The translations under genes were made by a program, and so were the position numbers. From Tragulus kanchil (Eukaryota; Chordata; Mammalia; Artiodactyla; Tragulidae), in the NCBI GenBank assembly GCA_022376925.1, contig JAIOJX010000027.1:21221471-21285470 (forward strand): a stretch of 64,000 nucleotides of DNA, given 5' to 3'. The first letter of the stretch is position 1, and each line of letters opens with the position of its first letter. The notes below the pieces were generated by a model. The model was not told the origin of the DNA and searched no databases. It was given only the letters and a program-made list of their open reading frames with translations. Positions 45,028 through 54,793 of the stretch are shown in pieces.

Positions 45028-45108
45028 TACACACACACGCACATACACACACACACACATATACATGCATACATACCAATGTATATGTATATACATACAT
45101 ACCAATCA
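45028..45108. repeat. CA/TA-rich microsatellite
   Basis: An ACAC run with interruptions, then ATACATGCATACATACC and a TATATGTATATACATAC stretch. The copy at 46126-46207 has two more bases in the first ACAC block. It joins directly to an L1 3' segment. Confidence 0.9.
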
Positions 45109-45560
45109 TGGAATATTATTCAGCCATTAAAAATAATACAATAATGCCATTGCAGCGACAGGGATGGATCTAGAGATTGGCACACTGAGTGAAGTAAGCC
45201 AGACTAAAGAAGGACAGACATCATATGACATCATTTATATGTGGAATCTAGAAAGCAATAATACAAGTGAACTTTTATAAAGCAGAAACAGACTCACAGG
45301 CTTAGAGAACAGACTTAACGGTTGGCAGGGGGTAAGCATAGGGAGAAGGGATAGGTAAGGACTTGGGATGGGCATGTGCACATGGCTATATTTAAAATGA
45401 ATAGTCAACAAGGACTTACTGTCCAGCACAGGGGACTCCGCTCGATGTTACGGGCGGCCTGGCTGGGAGGGGAGTTGGGGGAGATGGACACAGGGGTCTG
45501 CAGTCAAGTCCCTCTGCTGTCCACCTGGATCTGTCTCAGCCCAGTTACTGGCTTAAAAAA
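45108..45560 (+). mobile_element. L1 3' segment
   Basis: GGAATATTATTCAGCCATTA and AAAATAATACAATAATGCC, then CTGAGTGAAGTAAGCCAGAC, GACATCATTTATATGTGG, AGAAACAGACTCACAGGC and ATTTAAAATGAATAGTCAAC are the end of L1 ORF2 and the 3' UTR. It is 5'-truncated and noncoding. In copy 2 (46209-46670) the end reads CTATGCCCCAACACAAAATAA, as L1 3' UTRs do. Confidence 0.85.
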
Positions 45561-46208
45561 TGAATAGAAACACCTCAGGCCACCGTGTGACTCGAGGCAG
45601 CGTCGCCCCACTTGTCTGGGGCTCACTCCCGCTCCTCACAACAGGAAGTGGGCTCTGAATTGTGGGTGAGTCAGCGTGGCCCTGTGGGGAGGGGTCCAGG
45701 GCCACTTATCCCACCAGCTGGCTGACATCTCTTGGCTCCCAATTTTTAAAACTGTCTGTTCTGTCCACGCTCAGGGGTTCTCGTTTCATCTTCTCGTACT
45801 GGAGGAGGCAGTACCAGCAGCCGCGTTTTATTCAAGTGAGAAAGGCGGAACAGAGAGATCAGGATCTTATAGTCACACAGCTCCTGAGTGGCTGAGCCAT
45901 GGTCTGAATCCAGCCTGAGAGTTCTCAAAACCCACCACGGTCCACAAAGGACGGATCACAGGGAACTCTGCTCGATGCGTTGTACTCACCTAAATGGGAG
46001 CAGAGCTTTATAAAGAATAGATACGCCTGAAGTGAACCCCACATTGTTAGTCAACCATACGAAAACGAGCGGATCGGATGACTTCCATTCTCTCCTGCAT
46101 CTTTCTGGGTTATCCTCAGGACATGATACACACACACACGCACATACACACACACACACATATACATGCATACATACCAATGTATATGTATATACATACA
46201 TACCAATC

Positions 46209-46670
46209 ATGGAATATTATTCAGCCATTAAAAATAATACAATAATGCCATTGCAGCGACAGGGATGGATCTAGAGATTGGCACACTGAGTGAAGTAAGC
46301 CAGACTAAAGAAGGACAGACATCATATGACATCATTTATATGTGGAATCTAGAAAGCAATAATACAAGTGAACTTTTATAAAGCAGAAACAGACTCACAG
46401 GCTTAGAGAACAGACTTAACGGTTGGCAGGGGGTAAGCATAGGGAGAAGGGATAGGTAAGGACTTGGGATGGGCATGTGCACATGGCTATATTTAAAATG
46501 AATAGTCAACAAGGACTTACTGTCCAGCACAGGGGACTCCGCTCGATGTTACGGGCGGCCTGGCTGGGAGGGGAGTTGGGGGAGATGGACACAGGGGTCT
46601 GCAGTCAAGTCCCTCTGCTGTCCACCTGGATCTGTCTCAGCCCAGTTACTGGCTATGCCCCAACACAAAA
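46209..46670 (+). mobile_element. L1 3' segment, copy within duplication N
   Basis: Second copy of 45108-45560, shifted by 1101. This copy retains the genuine L1 3' terminus, which is damaged in copy 1 by the duplication joint. Confidence 0.85.
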
Positions 46671-46710
46671 TAAATGGAGGTCATTACGTGGAAAAACACT
46701 CTCAGGCCAG

Positions 46711-47854
46711 GGCATGTGCCTGTTGAGGGACTGTGTCCAGACCAACAGGGCAGATTCTTCCGCCCTGAGGGGAGGCCTTGCTGAGGGCCCGGCTGCCTGA
46801 GAAAACCAGTTCCCGAGAAGGAGATGTGTGCCTTCCCTCATGACTCATTCATGCTCTTGTTCATTCTTTTGTCTACATCAGCTTTTGTGTCCAGCTCCGT
46901 GTCAGACATCCATAGGCACAGAGGATAGAGTCTGGGCACCAGAAGGGTTAACGAGCTAACTGACCACCCTCCAGCTCCCACCTATGCCTGCCCGGGCTGA
47001 CAGTACAGCCCAGGGAGAGTCAGGATGGCCTGGGGAAAGACCCCTTGGGCCCCAAGCGTTTGTTGAATGAGTGAAAGAACAAGTACAGGGCAAAAGAAAA
47101 CCAGCTGGATGCCCGGGGGCCCATAGAACCTGGGCGGGCCTTGCCTGGTAACGAGGTTCCAGGACGTTTGTGCCTTGGGCACCATGACCCATCCCTTTGC
47201 GCTCCCGCCCTTCTTGAAAGTGAAAGTGAATTTCCAGGCATGTGGTTTTCTCACCCCTGAGAGCTGGGTCCCTTCCATCCACCATCCCGCTGAGGAGCCG
47301 GGGTGATCTGTCCCTGCTCGGCAAGGCTGCGGCTCAGCTCCAGGTTCACCGACGGGCCATTCATCTCCTCCCTGGGAACGTCTGGATTGCTGGAGTTAGC
47401 AGTGAGTTATGAGACGGGGAGGCCCTAGGTTCCATCCTGGGCCGTATGTCAGCCTGGCCGGCTCTGCCGCAGGTGGCCACACGGCTGCTCCGAGGCTCCC
47501 CAGCCCCAGCGGCCGCCTCTGCCAGGAAGTCCAGGGAGCGGGCCTGCCCACGCTCCCCGGGCACACGGGGCAGATGAACGCCTGGCACTGGTCTCGGGAG
47601 AGGACACCCTGTGTGCCCAGGAAGCGTGGGCACTGTCGAGTGGCCAGCTCTGTAATGAAAGCTTCTGGCCTTTGAGGGACCAGGTTCTCTGGAGAGCGGG
47701 ACCTAGCTGAGAACCAGGTTTGGGGTGGGAACCGTCTCTCCCCGCCCCAAAGTCAGAGCCCTTGCTCAGGAATGCCAGCTCACAAAAACAGCCCACCGAC
47801 TCCCAACCCCGTGGGCAGATCCAGGACGACAGGAATGGGGCAAGCATACTTTAC
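46711..47854. other. Unannotated unit of duplication O
   Basis: No transposon or exon is recognised in this unit. It holds open frames of about 90-130 codons on both strands with no features. TTGTTCATTCTTTTGTCTAC at 46858 may be part of an old MIR/L2 fragment. Confidence 0.4.
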
Positions 47855-48981
47855 GGCATGTGCCTGTTGAGGACTGTGTCCAGACCAACAGGGCAGATTC
47901 TTCCGCCCTGAGGGGAGGCCTTGCTGAGGGCCCGGCTGCCTGAGAAAACCAGTTCCCGAGAAGGAGATGTGTGCCTTCCCTCATGACTCATTCATGCTCT
48001 TGTTCATTCTTTTGTCTACATCAGCTTTTGTGTCCAGCTCCGTGTCAGACATCCATAGGCACAGAGGATAGAGTCTGGGCACCAGAAGGGTTAACGAGCT
48101 AACTGACCACCCTCCAGCTCCCACCTATGCCTGCCCGGGCTGACAGTACAGCCCAGGGAGAGTCAGGATGGCCTGGGGAAAGACCCCTTGGGCCCCAAGC
48201 GTTTGTTGAATGAGTGAAAGAACAAGTACAGGGCAAAAGAAAACCAGCTGGATGCCCGGGGGCCCATAGAACCTGGGCGGGCCTTGCCTGGTAACGAGGT
48301 TCCAGGACGTTTGTGCCTTGGGCACCATGACCCATCCCTTTGCGCTCCCGCCCTTCTTGAAAGTGAAAGTGAATTTCCAGGCATGTGGTTTTCTCACCCC
48401 TGAGAGCTGGGTCCCTTCCATCCACCATCCCGCTGAGGAGCCGGGGTGATCTGTCCCTGCTCGGCAAGGCTGCGGCTCAGCTCCAGGTTCACCGACGGGC
48501 CATTCATCTCCTCCCTGGGAACGTCTGGATTGCTGGAGTTAGCAGTGAGTTATGAGACGGGGAGGCCCTCGGTTCCATCCTGGGCCGTATGTCAGCCTGG
48601 CCGGCTCTGCCGCAGGTGGCCACACGGCTGCTCCGAGGCTCCCCAGCCCCAGCGGCCGCCTCTGCCAGGAAGTCCAGGGAGCGGGCCTGCCCACGCTCCC
48701 CGGGCACACGGGGCAGATGAACGCCTGGCACTGGTCTCGGGAGAGGACACCCTGTGTGCCCAGGAAGCGTGGGCACTGTCGAGTGGCCAGCTCTGTAATG
48801 AAAGCTTCTGGCCTTTGAGGGACCAGGTTCTCTGGAGAGCGGGACCTAGCTGAGAACCAGGTTTGGGGTGGGAACCGTCTCTCCCCGCCCCAAAGTCAGA
48901 GCCCCTTGCTCAGGAATGCCAGCTCACAAAAACAGCCCACCGACTCCCAACCCCCGTGGGAGGCAGATCCAGGACGACAGA
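46711..48981. repeat. Two-copy tandem duplication O
   Basis: Copy 1 is about 46711-47854 and copy 2 about 47855-48981, shifted by 1143-1144. It follows duplication N directly. Near its end copy 1 lacks bases that copy 2 has (a C and a GGAG-type stretch, 47808-47815 against 48952-48962). The interior is almost identical. No repeat element lies at the edges. Confidence 0.93.
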
Positions 48982-48999
48982 GCAACTTGGAGCAGAGGT

Positions 49000-49515
49000 T
49001 TAACAAATTGTCCGTATTATAGCACTTTACATCTTGATATCCATTCTCCTCAACGGCTTATCTGTAAACCGATGAATTCACACTGGGATGCTAAGAAAAT
49101 AGCTGTCATATAATAGATGGGGTCTCCTGGAAAATGAACATTTACAAATGGCTGTAGCATTTACTTAAAATGTCATGCCAATTGCTTGCTGTTGTCTTTA
49201 TGCAATGAGATTGATTTTACTGCTCCTTTGAGTCCTCAGCCTTGATGGGTAGTTTTTAATGCAGCAGGGAGATGCTTTTTGTATTTAATCTATAAATAGA
49301 GCCTACAAGGGCACAGGCTCTTGGAGGGGCAGCCTTGGAGGGGTCTACGCCTCTTTTTCCAAGGCACTTTTCTTCTTCCCCCTCTCCTCTTCCCTCTGGG
49401 AGGAGATGGACCCGGGCAGGGTCTGCATGGATCTTATTCATGTATTCAAATGTATGCAGATGTATGCATTTTGTTTAACAAGTTAATTCATTTGCCAGGC
49501 CAGGCAGTTAGGGGT
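49000..49515. other. Candidate conserved noncoding element with MEF2-like site
   Basis: About 500 bases of AT-rich, complex sequence: CATATAATAGATGGGG, CAAATGGCTGTAGC, GCCAATTGCTTGCTG, TGCAATGAGATTGATTTTAC, and CTATAAATAG at 49290-49299, an exact fit to the MEF2 consensus. Also GTTTAACAAGTTAATTC near 49473. No repeat family fits. This is among the longest such islands in the window and is not duplicated. Confidence 0.5.
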
Positions 49516-49519
49516 TTTT

Positions 49520-50320
49520 ACAGTGCAATAATACCACACTGGATTCTCTCTTCCACACCCGACAATGCCCTGGGGTTTTACTGGAAAGAGTGCATCGAGT
49601 TGGAGTCGGGGTGGGACCAGGGAGGGGCAGTTTGCCTCTCACAGAAAATGACCTCAAGGTGTCCTCAAGGTGATTCCAAGGGCTCTGATGTCCTTGACGT
49701 CACAGAACGCCAGCCACATGGACATTACTTTGGAAGTTCACCTCTCTCCTCACCCAGCTCACCCCCAACATGGCCACTTTTCCCCCCTTTATCTCCTGAA
49801 AAGTTACTTACAACCGTCCTTGGTTGGCGGTCCTGGCTGGGGGAACACACTTTCCTGCTTGTCCCCAGACCCAATGCCCCACGTCCCCTGCAGACCACGC
49901 CCCCCCTCCCCAGACACCATGCCCTGTGTCCCCGGACGCGTTTGGCTTCTTCTTCCTTAAGGAAGTGCAAAGGGAACGCTAGACGGATAGCCCACTCTGC
50001 TTCTCCGTTCTGTCTTCCCAGGAAGACTTTCTCTAGCCTCTAGGAGCCAGGATATCGCCCTTTTCCGTCTCTAGAATCCCAGCCGCACCTGCGGGGGAGC
50101 CGCGTTTTCGTCCAAGCTCTTCAGAGTTTGCAGATAGGAGGGGTAAGATCCACGTTGCTGGTTTTTTCTGCATCTGAAGAACTGGCAGTGTCTGGCTGCT
50201 TCTCACCATGAACGGTAACTCTTCACCTGGTGCCCTGTTCCGCAGGAGGGCACACGCCTCACACTGCAGGATCTTGAGAAGCCGGCAGGACTGTGGTCAT
50301 CGTCTCTGTTCCTTGTTCAA
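49520..50320. other. Unannotated unique stretch
   Basis: Non-repetitive sequence with C-rich parts (49740-49920). One plus frame of 240 codons opens at 49321 inside the noncoding island and has no recognisable feature, so it is not called as a gene. Confidence 0.4.
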
Positions 50321-50324
50321 CACA

Positions 50325-50480
50325 TACGTGCTGAACACCTGCTATGAGCCGGGGCAGTGCAGGGGGCTGAGAGCATATCAAGAAACCCACCAGACGTGGC
50401 CTCTGCTCTCGAGGACATCTCTGTATTCTGTTGGGGATGGAGAGGTGACGACTGCCGTTCCTGCCACCCCCGAGCCCACG
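50325..50480 (+). mobile_element. Ancient MIR/L2-class fragment
   Basis: GAACACCTGCTATGAGCCG, GGGCAGTGCAGGGGGCTGAG and TGGCCTCTGCTCTCGAGG resemble the widespread old mammalian segment of the form CACCTACTATGTGCCAGGCAC...CCTGCCCTCAAGGAG. The exact family cannot be fixed by eye. Confidence 0.5.
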
Positions 50481-50634
50481 GGTGCGCTGAGCTCCCAGCC
50501 TTGGTGGCTGCAGTTGGGGGAGCATTCAGGGAGGGCTTCCCGGAGGAAGGGCTGTGGAACAAGAGCGTGAGAGATGAATAGGAGTTGGCCGCTTACGCCT
50601 AAAGAAGAGCCAAACACAAAGACAGTGTTTTCCG

Positions 50635-50770
50635 AGGGAGGGGACGGTAAGCTCAGAGACAGCGAGACTTCTCCAAGTCACATAACTAGGAAGCAATCAG
50701 AGACCAGTTTCTTTACCCAACGTGGCTTTGGGGTCCCCTGGTGGGAAATTTTACAAATGGGGAAACGGAA
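50635..50770 (-). mobile_element. MIR-like fragment, reverse
   Basis: GGTAAGCTCAGAGACAGCG, CTTCTCCAAGTCACATAAC and TAGGAAGCAATCAGAGACC is an eroded complement of the MIR core. Confidence 0.5.
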
Positions 50771-51016
50771 GCCATGATCCACGCCACCTTCCTGACTCTG
50801 GAGTCATCCTCCTCGTAGCAGGCTGAGCCGGCTGTGCCAGGGAAAATGATCACGGCTCAGCAGCCTCGAGAGCTGGGGCTATCAATGCTGGTCTGAAAAC
50901 AGGACTAGACAGCGTCTAAACAATGACTGAAATTAATCATCTGCAAAGGACCCTCGACAGAGACAAGGAAATAATAAAGAAAGCCAAAATGCAGAACCTA
51001 AAAAGAAAAGATACAA

Positions 51017-51355
51017 ATGTTTTTATTTAAAGAAGAGAAACAGACCCACAGACTCAGAGAAGCAGCTTCTAAATACCAGCAGGAAAGGATGAAAGGAAGA
51101 GCCGGTCGGGGAGTTAGGGACGCACACGTGCACACGGCTGTATTTACAATGGCTGCCCAGCGCCATCCGCCTGCACCCCACGGGGCGGCCTGGAGGGGCG
51201 GGGAGGGGAGCGTGGTGGGGAAGGGATACAGGGACTTGCGTGGTTGAGTGGCTCTGCTGTGCACCGCTACTATATTGGGGCATGGTTGATTGCCTATACC
51301 CCAGTGTAAAATGAAATGTTAAAAAATAAGGAAACTGTTAAAAAAAAAAAAAAGT
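51017..51355 (+). mobile_element. L1 3' end with A tail
   Basis: TTTAAAGAAGAGAAACAGACC, CACAGACTCAGAGAAGC, TGTATTTACAATGGCTGCCC and TATACCCCAGTGTAAAATG, followed by GTTAAAAAATAAGG and a run of 13-14 A, are the L1 3' UTR and tail. The internal part (51100-51240) is GC-rich and diverged. Confidence 0.75.
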
Positions 51356-51639
51356 GAGTGAGTTCAGAGCATTATTAATTGTTCAGATCCAGGATCTAGC
51401 ACTTAAAGTTCGCTAAACGGCTGAGGGAAGGAGAGCCCCCCTTCCTCCGTGGAGTCACAGGACTCCCCCCTACCCCGCCGCGTTCCTTGGACCAAGCACC
51501 GAAACCCTCACGGTCGGATTCAGAATCTCCGCCCACAGCAGGGTCAACAAGCCGACTCCAAAAGCCTGGGGCCAGGAGACACCCAGGAGCTTACCATGGC
51601 TTCTGAGGGTCAGGAATTGGGACGGGCCTCAGTGGGAAC

Positions 51640-51840
51640 GCGGGCCTGCTCTCAGATGTCCGCGGTCTCGGCGGGGAAGGCTGGAAGGAGCGGGGCTGGG
51701 GGCCTTGCGGCGGAGGGCATCGCGGGGCGTCTGCCCGCTGGAGGCCCCGGCAGGTGCCGGCCCGGGGCGGGGCCTCGGCTGGGCTGTCGCCGGCGCACCT
51801 CCGCGGGCCGCCTTACGGGGACTGATTTGAGCTTCCGGAC
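51640..51840. promoter_or_regulatory. CpG-rich patch
   Basis: GTCCGCGGTCTCGGCGGGG, GCGGCGGAGGGCATCGCGGGG and GCCGGCGCACCTCCGCGGGCC make a short CpG-dense block. Copied exactly at about 52699-52899. No promoter element or exon is evident. Confidence 0.4.
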
Positions 51841-52075
51841 AGCTCGGCAGCTGTTCAAGAGCAAGTGTCTGCAGGTGATCAAGGCGGAAGGGCTTGGCAC
51901 GCTTTAAGCCTGGTCTCAGCAGCCTCGAGAGCTGGGGCTATCAATGCTGGTCTGAAAACAGGACTAGACAGCGTCTAAACAATGACTGAAATTAATCATC
52001 TGCAAAGGACCCTCGACAGAGACAAGGAAATAATAAAGAAAGCCAAAATGCAGAACCTAAAAAGAAAAGATACAA

Positions 52076-52413
52076 ATGTTTTTATTTAAAGAAGAGAAAC
52101 AGACCCACAGACTCAGAGAAGCAGCTTCTAAATACCAGCAGGAAAGGATGAAAGGAAGAGCCGGTCGGGGAGTTAGGGACGCACACGTGCACACGGCTGT
52201 ATTTACAATGGCTGCCCAGCGCCATCCGCCTGCACCCCACGGGGCGGCCTGGAGGGGCGGGGAGGGGAGCGTGGTGGGGAAGGGATACAGGGACTTGCGT
52301 GGTTGAGTGGCTCTGCTGTGCACCGCTACTATATTGGGGCATGGTTGATTGCCTATACCCCAGTGTAAAATGAAATGTTAAAAAATAAGGAAACTGTTAA
52401 AAAAAAAAAAATG
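52076..52413 (+). mobile_element. L1 3' end, copy within duplication P
   Basis: Second copy of 51017-51355, shifted by 1059. It differs only at the end of the A run (G against T). Confidence 0.75.
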
Positions 52414-53216
52414 TGAGTGAGTTCAGAGCATTATTAATTGTTCAGATCCAGGATCTAGCACTTAAAGTTCGCTAAACGGCTGAGGGAAGGAGAGCCCCCC
52501 TTCCTCCGTGGAGTCACAGGACTCCCCCCTACCCCGCCGCGTTCCTTGGACCAAGCACCGAAACCCTCACGGTCGGATTCAGAATCTCCGCCCACAGCAG
52601 GGTCAACAAGCCGACTCCAAAAGCCTGGGGCCAGGAGACACCCAGGAGCTTACCATGGCTTCTGAGGGTCAGGAATTGGGACGGGCCTCAGTGGGAACGC
52701 GGGCCTGCTCTCAGATGTCCGCGGTCTCGGCGGGGAAGGCTGGAAGGAGCGGGGCTGGGGGCCTTGCGGCGGAGGGCATCGCGGGGCGTCTGCCCGCTGG
52801 AGGCCCCGGCAGGTGCCGGCCCGGGGCGGGGCCTCGGCTGGGCTGTCGCCGGCGCACCTCCGCGGGCCGCCTTACGGGGACTGATTTGAGCTTCCGGACA
52901 GCTCGGCAGCTGTTCAAGAGCAAGTGTCTGCAGGTGATCAAGGCGGAAGGGCTTGGCACGCTTTAAGCCTGGTCTCAGCAGCCACCTCGTGTCACTTCTG
53001 TGCGCTGCCCCCGTCAAGGCCGTCAGAAGCCCTCCCGGCGTCTGGCGGAGGCGGCGGCTGCCGTCAAGGTCAGACTGTAAAGAGAACCCGCGCCCGGGGA
53101 GCTTTGACAGGGCCGTCTTCCCGTCAGGCCGTCTGTGCCTCCACGGCGCCTAAGGACTCTACCCAAACTCACTTATTTTTAAAAACGGTTATGTATTGAG
53201 CGCCTGTGGTGTGCCG

Positions 53217-53445
53217 GGCTTCCCTGGTGGCTCAGATGGTAAAGAATTTGCCTGCAGTGCAGAAAGCCCAGGTTCGATCCCTGGGCCAGGAAGATCCCCT
53301 GGAGAAGGGAAGGGCAACTCACTCCAGTACTCTTGCCTGGAGAATCTCGTGGACAGAGGAGCCTGGGGGGGGTGGGGGTGGGGGGGGGCGGCCGGCAAAG
53401 GGATCCCAAAGAGTCGGACGTGACTGAGCGACTGATACTAACCCT
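53217..53445 (+). mobile_element. Bov-tA SINE, near consensus
   Basis: GGGCTTCCCTGGTGGCTCAG, ATGGTAAAGAATTTGCCTGC, CAGGTTCGATCCCTGGGCC, GGAAGATCCCCTGGAGAAGG, ACTCTTGCCTGGAGAATC, GACAGAGGAGCCTGG, then an unusual G-rich run (53364-53390) and the tail AAGAGTCGGACGTGACTGAG. Apart from the G-rich insertion it is close to consensus. Confidence 0.93.
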
Positions 53446-54790
53446 TGTTGCACTGGGCCTCTCCTGGCTCGAAACAGGGCCGGCAGCTGCGGGGGAAGCG
53501 GGCGCGGGGTGGAAGGGGTAGCGGTCCCTGGCTTTTCCCTCAGAAGCAGCTGGCCCTGCGTGAAGACACCTCTGTCCATCTTCACCCTCACCACCAGCAG
53601 GGCCAAGGTGAAGGCTCCAGGGCATCTCCATGAAAACCTGGGGTCAGCTGAGGCTATGGTCCTGCCTTATGACCGGGGCAGCCCCTGAGTCCGCGGGAGG
53701 GAGAGAGAGTCTGCGTCTACAGCCTCCCGGGCAGCAGGAGCCCGGGTCCCCACCTGCCTCTCCTACCGAGCCCAGCCCAGCACCGCGACGGGTCCTCCGC
53801 CAGCAGGGCCAGCCCCCGCCCCGCTGCCCTGCACACACCCGGCAGCCATGCCGAGGCCCTCCCTGGCCCACACCCTCTCCCCCAAGTCTTCACGGGCAGA
53901 AGCCTTGTCGGTGTGCCTGGGTTTGTCTCTCCCCTCTTGGCCAAAGATTTCTGACCTGAAATGGCCATCTTGATTTTCAGGGCATCCCCCATGAACCCTC
54001 AAAGGCCACTCAGGGGCCACCTGAGACTTGAATACAGCCAGCCACGGGCAGCTCCCTCCCACCTATGGCATGTGCAGACAGCTGGACCCCTTAGGAAGAC
54101 CGGGCATCTCATTCTGAACACCGCCAAGCTCATCTCTAGATCCCACTGTGACTCAAGTGCCTCCCTTGCCCCATCAAAATAATTGTGGATTCAAGGATCT
54201 CCCCAGGCAGAGCTGGCTCTCGCGTTTACACATAAATAGGGAGCCTTTAAAAAAGTTAATTATGGTCGTGGATGGTGGTGGGGACTTCCCAGAGAGAGAC
54301 GGGAAGGTTTTAATGAAGCAGGCGTGCGCTGGGGACCCCTGACGAGGACGGGGGCTGTGCAGGGACAGGGTGAGTCCTGCTGACGCGCCGAGAGAGGGAG
54401 AGGGCGGGAGGGTTGTCAAGACCCAGGTGTTGCTGTTGAGGAAATGGTGCTTTCAGACAGGAAAAGGCAGTCATGGCGAAGACGGAGAATTTGCTCCAGA
54501 GCAGGTTTGATGAGGAGAGAGGCCAGGAGGAGGGCAGGCCACCCTGCCTCCCCCTTCCACCACCCTTTCCTCACGCTCCGGGGGCCAGATTTCTTCAGAG
54601 ACCAAGGGCATCTCCGTAGACGCCCCGGAGCCCCTGGGCAGGGGATGGACAGGAAAGAGGTTCCTTTTCCTTGTGTCTAAAGGGCAGGGGTGACGAGGAC
54701 GGGGTGCGAAGAGGCTCACACCACGCGTCTGATACATCTGGTCGATGTGAAAAGACTGTTCGTCCATTTTTATATTGTTCTTGGGCAAGA
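53446..54790. other. Unannotated unique stretch
   Basis: Mixed GC-rich sequence with no recognised repeat, RNA gene or exon. A small AT-richer piece at 54225-54265 (CACATAAATAGGGAGCC, AAAGTTAATTATGGTCG) is the only island. Confidence 0.4.
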
Positions 54791-54793
54791 AGA

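Larger units (their letters stand above)
44478..46704. repeat. Two-copy tandem duplication N
   Basis: Copy 1 is about 44478-45579 and copy 2 about 45580-46704, shifted by 1099-1102. The changes are in a G run (44583-44594) and in the CA microsatellite. The last 30 bases of copy 1 look like a shortened version of 46655-46704. Each copy carries an L1 3' segment. Confidence 0.92.
50856..52983. repeat. Two-copy tandem duplication P
   Basis: The period is 1059: copy 1 is 50856-51914 and copy 2 is 51915-52973. A 10-base sequence (CTCAGCAGCC) lies at the start of each copy and again after copy 2 (50856, 51915, 52974). Each copy carries an L1 3' end with its A tail and a CpG-rich segment. This is the cleanest joint of the series. 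Confidence 0.94.

Noticed and set aside
45028..45108. CRISPR-like or functional short repeat array
   Set aside because: It is a plain CA/TA microsatellite next to an L1 3' end.
49321..50043. Open frame of 240 codons on the plus strand
   Set aside because: It begins in a likely noncoding island and contains no recognisable domain. No splice or promoter context supports it.
53217..53290. tRNA gene (A- and B-box-like motifs)
   Set aside because: The motifs are the tRNA-derived head of a Bov-tA SINE. The body and tail of the SINE follow directly.
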